From Aquimarina sp. ERC-38 (lineage in GTDB: Bacteria > Bacteroidota > Bacteroidia > Flavobacteriales > Flavobacteriaceae), in the NCBI RefSeq assembly GCF_026222555.1, contig NZ_CP098511.1:3205501-3269500 (forward strand): a stretch of 64,000 bases of DNA. The letters run 5' to 3'. The notes under the pieces were generated by a model. That model was given only the letters and a program-made list of their open reading frames with translations, was not told the DNA's origin and ran no database searches. The translations under genes and the position numbers were made by a program. How positions within the stretch are numbered: position 1 is the stretch's first letter; each line of letters starts with the position of its first letter. Shown here piece after piece: positions 52,828-61,718 of the stretch.

Positions 52828-53406
52828 CTAATCGATTGGAAATGTTGCTCCCAGGGCTAATGCACCTGAAAATTGATTTACATTTAAATGGAAATAGTAA
52901 GTAAATTCAAAACTTGTATTATGATTGCGCCCTAAAGCTAAACCTAAAGTGAAGGGAATATGTAATACAAATCCGTCCTTATCCACCTGACTAAAAGGAG
53001 AGATGGTTTTAAAAGAACCTAAAGCGCCCCCGATTCCTAAATCTATATAAGGCGCTATATAAGGTATAGGTGCGCATAACCTAATTTTACCCCCGAAAAA
53101 AACAGCTCTGGTAGAAATTCGAGAATCAGAAAATTGAGGTTCAAGTTCATCTTTACTGGTCGAAGTATAGACAAAACCTAAATACGGACGCATGCTAAAC
53201 CATTTGGATTGACTTACAATATACTCTGCCTGGGCATGGAAACCATTACCGAATAGATCAATTTCTACATCATTGGAGGAAGTAACACCTAAACCCACAG
53301 AGATATTAATATACTCACCCTTTGTGAGTTGACCCCAACTGTATAGACTAGTAAGAAGAAATAGAAAGAAAAGTTTAGACGTTTTAGTAGAACTGATTGT
53401 TGACAT
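52828..53406 (-). CDS. Small outer-membrane beta-barrel-like protein
   Basis: 192 residues with a signal peptide (to about residue 25, YSWGQ). The mature part alternates amphipathic strands and ends in an aromatic/hydrophobic strand (GALALGATFPID): GEYINISVGLGV, FHAQAEYIV, FSMRPYLGFVYTST, AVFFGGKIRLCAP, YIAPYIDLGIGGALG and TSFEFTYYFHLNV. This suggests an 8-stranded porin-like barrel of the outer-membrane beta-barrel class. Ligand unknown. Isolated minus-strand gene. Confidence 0.75.
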   Translation of the reverse strand: MSTISSTKTSKLFFLFLLTSLYSWGQLTKGEYINISVGLGVTSSNDVEIDLFGNGFHAQAEYIVSQSKWFSMRPYLGFVYTSTSKDELEPQFSDSRISTRAVFFGGKIRLCAPIPYIAPYIDLGIGGALGSFKTISPFSQVDKDGFVLHIPFTLGLALGRNHNTSFEFTYYFHLNVNQFSGALALGATFPID

Positions 53407-53521
53407 TAGATTAATTTTTGATTGATTTTAGATGAATAATTGTAAAATAATATGAAGTACAAAACCTTAATTAAAGGATTCCGGCGAAACTACTAAATTG
53501 TGTGAAACATTAAAAACAAAT

Positions 53522-54091
53522 TTAATTCTTCTTTACAAACTTGGTAAGAATCACAATACGCTGACCGTCTACCTTCCCTTCAATATGCTCCGCATTATCA
53601 TGGACTAAAGTAATATTACGAACGGCGGTACCTCTTTTTGCGGTGAAATTGGCACCCTTTACATCCAGGTCTTTGATTAGAACTACGGTATCTCCGGGGG
53701 ATAGTAAGTTACCATTAGCATCTTTGTGGATAACCTTAACGGTAACAACACCTTCTCCCGAAGCTTTAGCCCATTGTAATCGTTCTTCATTGAGGTACAT
53801 CATATCTAATAGATCTCGCGTCCAACCTTCTTCTTTTAACCGAGTAAGCATACGCCAAGCCAATACCTGAACACCAGGTACTTCACTCCACATACTATCA
53901 TTAAGGCAACGCCAGTGATTTGCTTCCGTTTTTTCAGGATCTTCAATTTGTTCTTTACAAGTGGCACAGATATAAACATAAGCATCAATACCCACGTTGG
54001 GAGAATCTTCAATAAGATGTATAAAGAGGGTATCTTTAGCAGAACATAATTCACAAATATGCTTACTACGTACTTTTAGCTCTTTCTCCAT
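53522..54091 (-). CDS. PhnA-domain zinc-ribbon protein
   Basis: 189 residues. N-terminal zinc ribbon with two CxxC knuckles (CELCSAKD at 14-21 and CATCKEQ at 42-48). The C-terminal PhnA domain has DANGNLLSPGDTVVLIKDLDVKGANFTAKRGTAVRNI, an SH3-like barrel, and then HIEGKVDGQRIVILTKFVKK. Despite the name, the family is not required for phosphonate use and its role is unknown. It lies 27 bp downstream of terC, same strand, likely one transcript. Confidence 0.93.
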   Translation of the reverse strand: MEKELKVRSKHICELCSAKDTLFIHLIEDSPNVGIDAYVYICATCKEQIEDPEKTEANHWRCLNDSMWSEVPGVQVLAWRMLTRLKEEGWTRDLLDMMYLNEERLQWAKASGEGVVTVKVIHKDANGNLLSPGDTVVLIKDLDVKGANFTAKRGTAVRNITLVHDNAEHIEGKVDGQRIVILTKFVKKN

Positions 54092-54118
54092 GGGTATAAA
54101 TGATTCAAGTGATACTAT

Positions 54119-54928
54119 TTAACTTTCTGTGGTAACACTTGTTTTTCCTTTTTTACGAAGTTTAAAATTAATAAATTCTACAAAAAGGGAAAAAGCAATA
54201 GTAAAGTATAAATAACCCTTAGGGATTGTACCTACTTTACTATCAAAAATCTCGAGATGCGCTAAATGTGCTGCTTCGGCAATTAGCATAAAACCAATTA
54301 GAATTAAGAAGGAGAGCCCTAAAATCTGAACGGATGGATGCTTATTGACAAACCTTCCTACGGGAGTTGCAAATAACATCATAATTAAAACAGATATGAT
54401 AACAGCAATGATCATTAATAGCAACGCATCATTCGGGTTTTCGCTTAAACCGTTAGTCATTCCGACTGCGGTAAGAATAGAATCAAAAGAAAAAACGACA
54501 TTAATTAAGGTAATCTGCATAATAGCATTTGATAACGTAGTGGAGCTTTTAGCTTTTAACTCTTTTTCTTCTTCTCCCTTTTCATCTACTTTTTCATGAA
54601 TTTCGTGAACACTTTTATACAGTAAAAATAAACCACCACCAAACAGTATAAAAGCTTGTCCGCTAATTCCGGCTTCCATCCAGGGGAGGTTGATATGCCA
54701 GAAAGGTGCTTCCATAGCGACTAATAGAGATATCCCAAATAATAAAATAATACGCATAACCATGGCTAAAATCAACCCGATATTGGTTGCTTTCTTTTGC
54801 TGGTTTTCCGGAAGTTTGCTGGAAGCAATAGAAATAAAAATAATATTATCAATTCCCAGTACGATTTCTAAAAAAGTCAAAGTAAGTAATGCCACCCAGG
54901 CATCTGCCGAAGCAAATATATCAAACAT
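54119..54928 (-). CDS. TerC-family integral membrane protein
   Basis: 269 residues with about seven membrane segments. Conserved acidic residues lie within helices: FLEIVLGIDNIIFISIASSKLP near 20-41 and LINVVFSFDSILTAVGMT near 143-160. The cytosolic loop between helices 3 and 5 is highly charged (KVDEKGEEEKELKAKS). Members export manganese or other metals, or support metal loading of exported enzymes. The start codon overlaps the stop of the preceding gene by one base. Confidence 0.93.
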   Translation of the reverse strand: MFDIFASADAWVALLTLTFLEIVLGIDNIIFISIASSKLPENQQKKATNIGLILAMVMRIILLFGISLLVAMEAPFWHINLPWMEAGISGQAFILFGGGLFLLYKSVHEIHEKVDEKGEEEKELKAKSSTTLSNAIMQITLINVVFSFDSILTAVGMTNGLSENPNDALLLMIIAVIISVLIMMLFATPVGRFVNKHPSVQILGLSFLILIGFMLIAEAAHLAHLEIFDSKVGTIPKGYLYFTIAFSLFVEFINFKLRKKGKTSVTTES

Positions 54929-55320
54929 CAGTTTATTTTTTTTACGGTTCCTATTTGTTTATCTTTAGTTTGCCCTACCAATCCGTATTCAAAAGTATAC
55001 GTATTACCTTTCGTAGTCAAGATTTTCATATGAAGGGCTTTTTCTTCCTTTCTATTCGTCGGGTGTAGTTTTTTGACAATGTATTCACAATTATTAATCC
55101 AGCGGATACTTGCGGTATCACTTTTACCCCGGAAGAAATCAATCTCTATGGAATCATTCCGTACAAAGGTTGTTTTTGCCAGTTCACCATTTAAAAAGGT
55201 TTCAAATTCAAAAGTACCTTGTTGGAAATCTATACACTTTCTTTCTATTTGAGTACATTTTGTAAATAACCCAAAAATGAGTACCGATACATACATCATA
55301 AAAGAAACCTGTTTTTCCAT
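54928..55320 (-). CDS. Small lipoprotein-like uncharacterised protein
   Basis: 130 residues. Hydrophobic N-terminus ending in a lipobox-like FGLFTKC (C22), then about 105 mature residues with strands CIDFQQGTFEFETFLNGELAKTTFVRND, SIEIDFFRGKSDTASIRWINNCEYIVKKL and KILTTKGNTYTFEYGLVG. Similar small proteins are sometimes labelled topoisomerase IV by error; nothing here supports that. It overlaps terC by one base (translational coupling). Confidence 0.7.
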   Translation of the reverse strand: MEKQVSFMMYVSVLIFGLFTKCTQIERKCIDFQQGTFEFETFLNGELAKTTFVRNDSIEIDFFRGKSDTASIRWINNCEYIVKKLHPTNRKEEKALHMKILTTKGNTYTFEYGLVGQTKDKQIGTVKKIN

Positions 55321-55385
55321 AATCCACCTATTAGGCTAAAATAGTTTTAATTCTAAAATAGGAGGGATGCGATACCTAAAAGTTG

Positions 55386-55847
55386 TCAAGATTCAGTTGG
55401 AAAAAATTGTTTAAAACTACCATCGGTATAAAAATAGGTGATATGATCCAATTGTTTTACTCCTGAAACTTTAGTTATTTTTTCCAATTTTTGAGTTCGT
55501 ATTTCCTTCTCTTCCGGATTTGGTTCGGCATTAATTTTTGATACGTCAGAACGCTTATTCTGTTGAAGAGTCTTAGGTAATTTTTTCAGATTTTCATCTT
55601 TGATTTCCTGCATTTTTTCTGCATCCGTTAGCGTACCTTTTCCTTGTAGAAACCACCTTACATTAAGTTCCGGGTAGGTGTCAATAATTTTAATTAGTAA
55701 ATCCAGGCTTGGCTTATTTCGACCGGAAAGAATATGGGATATAGAAGACCGGCCTACACCAATAGCATCCGCAAACATAGCCGCATTCATATCATAATGT
55801 TGTAGTAGTTGTTTAATACGTTTTGTAAATTCCGGCTTGTTTACCAT
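55386..55847 (-). CDS. XRE-family transcriptional regulator
   Basis: 153 residues from the ATG at 55847; an upstream ATG at 55880 adds only MITFVSLRLVT and would lie at the -7 box. The helix-turn-helix is at 5-60 (FTKRIKQLLQHYDMNAAMFADAIGVGRSSISHILSGRNKPSL…), the class found in flavobacterial regulators that end with WFLQGKGTL. The C-terminal 90 residues are charged and unstructured-looking, with a short final motif HITYFYTDGSFKQFFP. Box-like TACAAATGTAA at 55866-55876, just upstream, suggests autoregulation. Confidence 0.92.
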   Translation of the reverse strand: MVNKPEFTKRIKQLLQHYDMNAAMFADAIGVGRSSISHILSGRNKPSLDLLIKIIDTYPELNVRWFLQGKGTLTDAEKMQEIKDENLKKLPKTLQQNKRSDVSKINAEPNPEEKEIRTQKLEKITKVSGVKQLDHITYFYTDGSFKQFFPTES

Positions 55848-55865
55848 TGTAACTAATCTTAGAGA

Positions 55866-56081
55866 TACAAATGTAATCAAATTAATTGATACATTCTTAA
55901 CCTTAGCAATCTAGCTTCAATTAACACATTAGATAACGATAGTTAAATATTGATTTTAAGTAAATTAATTATTTAATAATATGAAGTTAAAGAATAAGTA
56001 TACATGTATGCTAATTACATTTGTAAACTTTAAATGGATTTGAAGTTATTAAAGATATGTGTTCCTAAAGTTTACAAATGT
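55866..56081. promoter_or_regulatory. Cluster of TTACAnnTGTAA boxes and 16-bp inverted repeat
   Basis: Within the 353-bp divergent gap 55848-56200 there are three boxes: TACAAATGTAA at 55866-55876, TTACATTTGTAA at 56015-56026 and TTTACAAATGTG at 56071-56082. The last two belong to a perfect 16-bp inverted repeat (56017-56032 and 56066-56081) with a 33-nt spacer. The boxes also satisfy TAnnTTTG on one strand, so they may be overlapping -7 boxes and operator. The XRE protein is the obvious candidate binder. The rest of the gap has no gene. Confidence 0.55.
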
Positions 56082-56200
56082 GTATCTATTTTCGTTTAGT
56101 TCTAACGGATATTTCACAATTTTAACAAGATGATAAAATGGTAGAAATAGAAAGGATACCTATAAATATATTGTAACCGAAAATAAGTAACTTTGACCTT

Positions 56201-57361
56201 ATGATAGCAAAACAAACCTACCCTTTACTTCATCAAAAATATATGGAACCCCGCATGTGCGGGCGTTATATTAATTACGAAATTATTTCCCCTTTAATAG
56301 AGCAACATTCAGGTATGTTTTTAAAACAAGAAGTTGGAACTTCAGAAGGAGGAATTCCAATCGATATGTTAACAATAGGTTCCGGTGAATTTAAGATTTT
56401 AGCCTGGTCTCAAATGCACGGGAATGAGAGTACAACAACCAAAGCTTTTTTTGATTTTCTCAACTTTTTAGCAGATTCTGACAACAAAGATGCTCAAGGT
56501 ATTCTTAAAAATTGTACCATCTATTTTATACCGATGCTAAACCCTGACGGGAGTAATGCCTACACTCGTGTAAACGGTAATCAGGTGGACCTTAACCGGG
56601 ATGCAAAAAATCTTTCTCAAAAAGAGAGTATATCTTTTAGAAAAACAGTAGAAAGAATTCAACCTGATTTCGCCTTTAACCTTCACGGGCAACGAACTAT
56701 TTTTAGTGCGGGAGATACAAATGTACCAGCAAGCATTTCATTTTTGTCCCCTGCTGCAGACAAAGAACGATCCTTAACTCCTTCCAGAAAAGTCGCTATG
56801 CAGTTAATTGTTGAAATGAATAAAGTACTACAAGAGTTTATACCAAATGGGGTAGGCAGGTACGATGACGGCTTTAATGATAATTGTACGGGTGATACCT
56901 TAGCCATAATGAACGTACCTACCATTTTATTTGAAGCCGGTCATTACCCAAAAGATTACAAACGGGAATACACCCGAAAGCTCATATTTTATGCGTTGCT
57001 TATTGGAATTACTACTATTTCTAATCAATCCTATAAAACCATAGATGAACAACGGTATTTTTCAATCCCGGAAAACGGTAAAAATTTTAATGATATTCTT
57101 ATCCGCCAGGTGTATTTAAAGGAAAAGTTAGTGGATATTGCCATACAATATGAAGAGCAATTGTACGGAAAACAGTTACAATTCATTCCGAAAATAGTTA
57201 AAATTGGAAATCTAGAAAATTTATTTGGTCACCGGGAAATTCATGGAAATCAACGTGTAATAAGGCACGAAAACGATACAGTACAGGTTGTTGAAGGAGT
57301 TAAGATGTTAAATTTCTTCCTAAATGATGAATTATTCTCAACAGAACCAACAAAAATTTAA
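56201..57361 (+). CDS. M14-family zinc carboxypeptidase
   Basis: 386 residues, no signal peptide. The zinc site is H-x-x-E in SQMHGNESTTTKAFFDFLNFL with the third ligand in FNLHGQRTIFSAG; substrate recognition is by NPDGSNAYTRVNGNQVDLNRDA; a catalytic glutamate is in TILFEAGHYPKDY. The C-terminal 110 residues are an extra domain of unknown role. Cytosolic location would suit a peptide-recycling or amidase role, but the substrate is unknown. An Lrp regulator follows 72 bp downstream. Confidence 0.9.
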   Translation: MIAKQTYPLLHQKYMEPRMCGRYINYEIISPLIEQHSGMFLKQEVGTSEGGIPIDMLTIGSGEFKILAWSQMHGNESTTTKAFFDFLNFLADSDNKDAQGILKNCTIYFIPMLNPDGSNAYTRVNGNQVDLNRDAKNLSQKESISFRKTVERIQPDFAFNLHGQRTIFSAGDTNVPASISFLSPAADKERSLTPSRKVAMQLIVEMNKVLQEFIPNGVGRYDDGFNDNCTGDTLAIMNVPTILFEAGHYPKDYKREYTRKLIFYALLIGITTISNQSYKTIDEQRYFSIPENGKNFNDILIRQVYLKEKLVDIAIQYEEQLYGKQLQFIPKIVKIGNLENLFGHREIHGNQRVIRHENDTVQVVEGVKMLNFFLNDELFSTEPTKI

Positions 57362-57433
57362 ATTAAGATGTGCAATAAGTTAATTTTTCTGTTATTTTTG
57401 CAAAGAATTAATTGGGAAATTATATAACCACTT

Positions 57434-57913
57434 ATGGCAAAATTTAAATTAGACGAAGTTGATCACCAGATTCTGGATATGCTAATCGAGAATACCCGTA
57501 CCCCCTTTACGGATATAGCAAAAAAATTATTGATTTCGGCAGGAACAGTTCACGTACGTGTAAAGAAAATGGAAGAAGCGGGGATAATCGAAGGTTCTTC
57601 ATTAACCCTTGATTATAAAAAATTAGGATATTCCTTTATTGCTTACGTAGGGATATATCTCCAAAATACATCTCAAACTAAATTTGTTTTACAACGAATT
57701 AACGAGATACCGTTTGTAACCGTAGCGCACATAACTACTGGTAAGTTTAATATTTTCTGCAAGGTACGGGCAAAAGATACCAACCATGCAAAAGATATTA
57801 TCTTTAAACTGGATGATATTGATGGTGTGTACAGAACCGAAACGATGATTTCTTTAGAAGAAAGTATCAACGATAAAAAACGTTTGATGCATTCAATCTT
57901 TCAGGAATTATAA
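57434..57913 (+). CDS. Lrp/AsnC-family transcriptional regulator
   Basis: 159 residues. N-terminal winged HTH (VDHQILDMLIENTRTPFTDIAKKLLISAGTVHVRVKKMEEAGII) and C-terminal RAM ligand-binding domain (FIAYVGIYL; VTVAHITTGKFNIFCKVRAKD; GVYRTETMISLEE). It senses amino acids or peptides in most family members. TATTTTTG at 57393-57400 is a fair -7 box. A terminator stands 24 bp after the stop. The close M14 neighbour is a possible target. Confidence 0.95.
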   Translation: MAKFKLDEVDHQILDMLIENTRTPFTDIAKKLLISAGTVHVRVKKMEEAGIIEGSSLTLDYKKLGYSFIAYVGIYLQNTSQTKFVLQRINEIPFVTVAHITTGKFNIFCKVRAKDTNHAKDIIFKLDDIDGVYRTETMISLEESINDKKRLMHSIFQEL

Positions 57914-57936
57914 TGTTTATATATGCATATAACATC

Positions 57937-57967
57937 AACCCTTTAAGAAACCTTAGAGGGTTTTTTT
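57937..57967 (+). terminator. Terminator after the lrp-type gene
   Basis: AACCCTTTAAG and CTTAGAGGGTT form an 11-bp stem with one mismatch around AAAC, followed by T7. Confidence 0.85.
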
Positions 57968-58018
57968 ATGAACAAATAGCCAGTATTAATTACTTTTATT
58001 ACAACTTTATAAAGCACT

Positions 58019-60601
58019 ATGGCCAGATTACCTAAAGTAGAAAGATTCAATCATTATGTATTAACCAAGTACGAAATTTACAACAGTATTTTTATGACAC
58101 TCCCATTTGATTCAGTGTCAAATACTGGGGTATTGCTACCACTGTTTAAGAGTATTTGTGAAGAAGGGTATAAAAAAGAGAATAATCCTACGGAGATTGT
58201 CAATACGTTTTTTGACGTTTATCAGAACAAGCCTTCCTCAAAAGAGAAATACGATCTATTATTTCGTTTTATCCAATATATTGAACGTCAGGTAGTATTA
58301 TTTGATGCTATTGAAGATGCTGCTTTTCCAATCGTAAATAATATGGAAGGCAGGGGAACCCTTAGAAGCATTAAAGAAGAAGCACAAGCAAAAGGACAGG
58401 TAACTCGATTGCAGGATTATTTGAAAACCTTTAAAATTCGACCTACCTTAACGGCACATCCTACTCAGTTTTATCCGGGTACGGTACTTGGGATTATTCA
58501 TGACCTGGACACCGCCATTCGAGAGAATAATTCTCAGATGATTAAAAAGCTGTTAGCGCAGTTAGGTAAAACCGCTTTTTTTAACAAAGAAAAACCAACA
58601 CCTTATGATGAAGCAGTAAGCTTGATTTGGTATCTGGAAAATGTATTTTATCACGCGGCTAGTACTATATTCGATTACGTACAACGCAATATCTTTAAAG
58701 GAGATGATTTACATAATGATCTGATCAACTTAGGCTTTTGGCCGGGGGGTGACCGGGATGGAAATCCGTTTGTAACTACAGAAACTACGATTAAAGTAGC
58801 CAAACGATTGCGTAAAACCATCCTGATCAACTATTATCGGGACATGCGTAAGCTAAAACGAAGAATTACGTTTGGAAACCTGCAAAATAAATTGGCTGAG
58901 TTGGAAACCGCCCTGTATAATAATTTCTATTACAGTAAAACTTCAGATCGTTTATCTATGGATACCTTGTTAAACGGACTATTAGAAGTGCGAGACGAAC
59001 TGATTGAAAAGCATCAGTCCTTATTTTTGGAGGAACTGCAAAGTATGATTAATAAAATCCGAATTTTTGGGTTTCACTTTGCTACTTTGGATATCAGACA
59101 AGATTCAAGGGTACACCATAAGGTTTTACTAAATATAGTAAGCAGAACGCAGGAATTAGGACTAGATATTTTTCCTAAAGATTATACTGATAAATCCGAA
59201 GAAGAACAAATTGAAATCCTTTCTAATTTAAAGGGTAGTTTAGACCCTTCACAGTTTGATGAAGATATTACCCGAGGTACCTTAGAGTCTATTTATGCTA
59301 TAAAAACCATTCAGGAAAAAAACGGCGAACGTGGCGCCCACCGATATATTATTAGTAATAATGGAAGTGTATTAAATGTCATAGAAACTTTTGCTATGAT
59401 TCGTTTATGCGATTGGGATGAACCTACAGTAGACGTCATACCTTTATTTGAAACCGTACCGGATTTAAAAATTGCTCATGAGGTGATGGAAGCTTTATAC
59501 ACCAATCCATCTTATGCTGCACATTTGAAAAAACGTGGTATGAAGCAAACTATTATGCTCGGTTTTTCTGATGGAACTAAAGACGGTGGCTATTTAATGG
59601 CAAACTGGGGTATTTTTAAAGCAAAAGAAGCCTTAACCGAAATTTCAAGAAAATATGATGTTAAAGTGGTATTTTTTGATGGTAGGGGAGGCCCACCAGC
59701 ACGAGGAGGCGGAAATACCAATCAGTTTTACGCATCATTAGGTCCGACGATTGAAGATGAAGAAATACAGATTACCGTACAGGGACAAACTATTAGTTCC
59801 AACTTCGGGACTTTAGATTCTTGCCAGTACAACCTGGAACAAATGCTAGGGGCAGGGGTTGAAAATGCTATGACCAATAATGAGAGCAATTTATTTTCAA
59901 CTGAAAATAAAGTAACCATGCAGGAGTTAGCGGATATAAGCTATCAAACCTACGTGGATTTTAAAAGTCATCCGAAGTTTTTACCGTATTTGGAGCATAT
60001 GAGTACGTTAAAATATTACGGGAAAGCAAATATAGGAAGTCGACCTTCCAAAAGAAATACAGGAAGTACTTTAGAATTTTCGGATTTACGGGCCATCCCA
60101 TTTGTAGGAAGTTGGACAATGCTAAAACAAAATGTACCCGGATTTTACGGGGTGGGTACCGCCATTAAAAAGTTGGAGGATAAAGGCGAGTTTGAACGTG
60201 TACAACAATTGTATAAAGATTCGGCTTTCTTTAGAACCTTGATTGCTAACAGTATGATGAGTTTGACCAAATCTTTCTTCGGATTAACTTCTTATATGAA
60301 AGATGACGAAGAATACGGGCAGTTTTGGCATATTATCCATGATGAATTTGAACTAACTAAAGCGCTATTATTGAAATTAACCGGATATGGCGAATTAATG
60401 GAAAACGAACCTGCGGGGAAAGCATCTATCGAAATGCGGGAGAATATTGTATTGCCTTTGCTAACTATTCAGCAGTATGCTTTAAAGAAAATCCAGGAAA
60501 TCAAAAGAGGAGGTGCAGATGACGCAGATTTAGAAATCTATGAAAAAATGGTCACCCGTTCTTTATTCGGAAACATTAATGCCAGTCGTAATTCAGCGTA
60601 G
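58019..60601 (+). CDS. ppc: Phosphoenolpyruvate carboxylase
   Basis: 860 residues, full length. Active-site marks: LTAHPTQFYPGT with H147, GFWPGGDRDGNPFVT, GFHFATLDIRQDSRVH, and VVFFDGRGGPPARGGGNTN, a variant of the usual GRGGxxGRGG loop typical of the Bacteroidota clade. It adds bicarbonate to PEP to make oxaloacetate, replenishing the TCA cycle. Homotetramer in the cytosol. Single gene between two terminators, its own start 51 bp after the first. Confidence 0.96.
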   Translation: MARLPKVERFNHYVLTKYEIYNSIFMTLPFDSVSNTGVLLPLFKSICEEGYKKENNPTEIVNTFFDVYQNKPSSKEKYDLLFRFIQYIERQVVLFDAIEDAAFPIVNNMEGRGTLRSIKEEAQAKGQVTRLQDYLKTFKIRPTLTAHPTQFYPGTVLGIIHDLDTAIRENNSQMIKKLLAQLGKTAFFNKEKPTPYDEAVSLIWYLENVFYHAASTIFDYVQRNIFKGDDLHNDLINLGFWPGGDRDGNPFVTTETTIKVAKRLRKTILINYYRDMRKLKRRITFGNLQNKLAELETALYNNFYYSKTSDRLSMDTLLNGLLEVRDELIEKHQSLFLEELQSMINKIRIFGFHFATLDIRQDSRVHHKVLLNIVSRTQELGLDIFPKDYTDKSEEEQIEILSNLKGSLDPSQFDEDITRGTLESIYAIKTIQEKNGERGAHRYIISNNGSVLNVIETFAMIRLCDWDEPTVDVIPLFETVPDLKIAHEVMEALYTNPSYAAHLKKRGMKQTIMLGFSDGTKDGGYLMANWGIFKAKEALTEISRKYDVKVVFFDGRGGPPARGGGNTNQFYASLGPTIEDEEIQITVQGQTISSNFGTLDSCQYNLEQMLGAGVENAMTNNESNLFSTENKVTMQELADISYQTYVDFKSHPKFLPYLEHMSTLKYYGKANIGSRPSKRNTGSTLEFSDLRAIPFVGSWTMLKQNVPGFYGVGTAIKKLEDKGEFERVQQLYKDSAFFRTLIANSMMSLTKSFFGLTSYMKDDEEYGQFWHIIHDEFELTKALLLKLTGYGELMENEPAGKASIEMRENIVLPLLTIQQYALKKIQEIKRGGADDADLEIYEKMVTRSLFGNINASRNSA

Positions 60602-60630
60602 TAAACAATAAGCATTTTACATTACCATAT

Positions 60631-60660
60631 AAAAAAGTTATCATTTTGGTAACTTTTTTA
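60631..60660. terminator. Terminator after ppc
   Basis: AAAAAAGTTA (60631-60640) pairs with TAACTTTTTT (60650-60659) around TCATTTTGG; T-runs stand on both strands, so it may act in both directions. Confidence 0.8.
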
Positions 60661-60685
60661 TATTTGTAGTAAAGTATAATATTTA

Positions 60686-60976
60686 ATAATATTTTCGAGA
60701 GGAACCTTAAAAGATTTTTAGATAAAACATAAAGATTGCGAGATTCAGTTAAAAATTTGGTATTGGGAAATGAATAATTCCAAATGGAAATCCATGAACC
60801 ATTTAAAAAGCACATATCCGGATGCAAGTATTTTGAAAAATAATCGAGTTGTTTTTAATATAAAAGGAAATAATTATCGACTAATCGTACGTTTTAACTT
60901 TGATTATCAACTTGCCTGGATACGTTTTGTTGGCACACACGCAAACTATGATAAAATTGATGCAAATAAAATTTAG
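60686..60976 (+). pseudogene. higB: HigB-type toxin, decayed (in-frame stop, no start codon)
   Basis: The intact-looking part from 60770 is 68 residues and ends RFVGTHANYDKIDANKI, the C-terminus of the HigB (PF09907) mRNA interferases, which are normally about 95-100 residues. Reading upstream in the same frame gives IFSRGTLKDF, then TAG at 60719-60721, then IKHKDCEIQLKIWYWE. This matches the missing N-terminus, with the stop where families have Trp (a TGG to TAG change). No ATG precedes it; the expected start position reads ATA ATA TTT. So the toxin is probably dead. The antitoxin gene follows 2 bp downstream. Confidence 0.85.
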
Positions 60977-60978
60977 TT

Positions 60979-61335
60979 ATGAAAATAGCACCTATAAAAA
61001 ATAGTAGTGATTATAAGAAAGCCTTAGAAAGATTAGAGTTTATTTTTGAGGCTAAAAAAGATACCGAAGAAGGTGATGAATTGGAAATATTAGCTATGGT
61101 AATTGATAAATATGAATCAGAACATTTTCCTATAGATATGCCAGATCCAATTGCAGCAATTACATTTAGAATGGAGCAGCTAGGCTTGAAACAAAAAGAT
61201 TTAGTCGAAATAATTGGTTTTAAAAGCAGGGTAAGTGAGATTATGAATAAAAAACGAAAACTAACCCTGGAAATGATTCGAAAGTTGCATAAAAAATTAA
61301 ATATTCCCACAGAGGTCTTAATTCAAGAGTACTAA
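60979..61335 (+). CDS. higA: HigA-type antitoxin with XRE helix-turn-helix
   Basis: 118 residues. Residues 1-55 are the toxin-binding part (IAPIKNSSDYKKALERLEFIFEAKKDTEEGDELEILAMVIDKYE), and 60-115 the HTH (IAAITFRMEQLGLKQKDLVEIIGFKSRVSEIMNKKRKLTL…). Intact, unlike its toxin. It overlaps the next gene by one base (TAATG), forming an apparent operon with the VOC and pentapeptide genes. Promoter-like TATATTTG occurs at about 60659-60666, upstream of the toxin remnant. Confidence 0.93.
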   Translation: MKIAPIKNSSDYKKALERLEFIFEAKKDTEEGDELEILAMVIDKYESEHFPIDMPDPIAAITFRMEQLGLKQKDLVEIIGFKSRVSEIMNKKRKLTLEMIRKLHKKLNIPTEVLIQEY

Positions 61336-61715
61336 TGAATTTAAACCAAGTTACCGTACCCTCCTTAAACCTTAAAAGAGCCGTTTCTTTTTATCAGAAG
61401 TTAGGACTGCGGTTAATCGTAGAATCAATACCTACTTACGCCAGATTTGAATGTCCTGAAGGTGATAGTACCTTTTCAATACATTTGGTAGAAAAGTTAC
61501 CGGAAGGGGAAGGGGTTTATACGTATTTTGAGACTTACAGGTTAGATAAAGAAGTAGAAAAATTAGTTCAGGAAGGCATCACATTTTTAAGTTTACCAGA
61601 AGACAAACCCTGGTTATGGCGAGAAGATCGACTTAAAGATCCTGATGGTAATTTAATTATATTTTATCAAGCCGGAGAAAACCGAAAGAACCCTCCTTGG
61701 CGTATAACTACATAA
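61335..61715 (+). CDS. VOC-superfamily (glyoxalase/bleomycin-resistance-like) protein
   Basis: 126 residues, two beta-alpha-beta-beta-beta modules: VTVPSLNLKRAVSFYQKLGLRLIVE and REDRLKDPDGNLIIFYQAGEN. The C-terminal D-P-D-G-N is the usual VOC motif. Histidine metal ligands of glyoxalase I are not evident, so binding (e.g. of a drug or metabolite) is as likely as catalysis. The start overlaps the stop of higA by one base, and the pentapeptide gene starts 3 bp after its stop. Confidence 0.9.
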   Translation: MNLNQVTVPSLNLKRAVSFYQKLGLRLIVESIPTYARFECPEGDSTFSIHLVEKLPEGEGVYTYFETYRLDKEVEKLVQEGITFLSLPEDKPWLWREDRLKDPDGNLIIFYQAGENRKNPPWRITT

Positions 61716-61718
61716 AAA

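Noticed and set aside
54928..55320. Small protein as a topoisomerase IV component
   Set aside because: It has a lipobox-like N-terminus and no topoisomerase motif; such labels are database errors.
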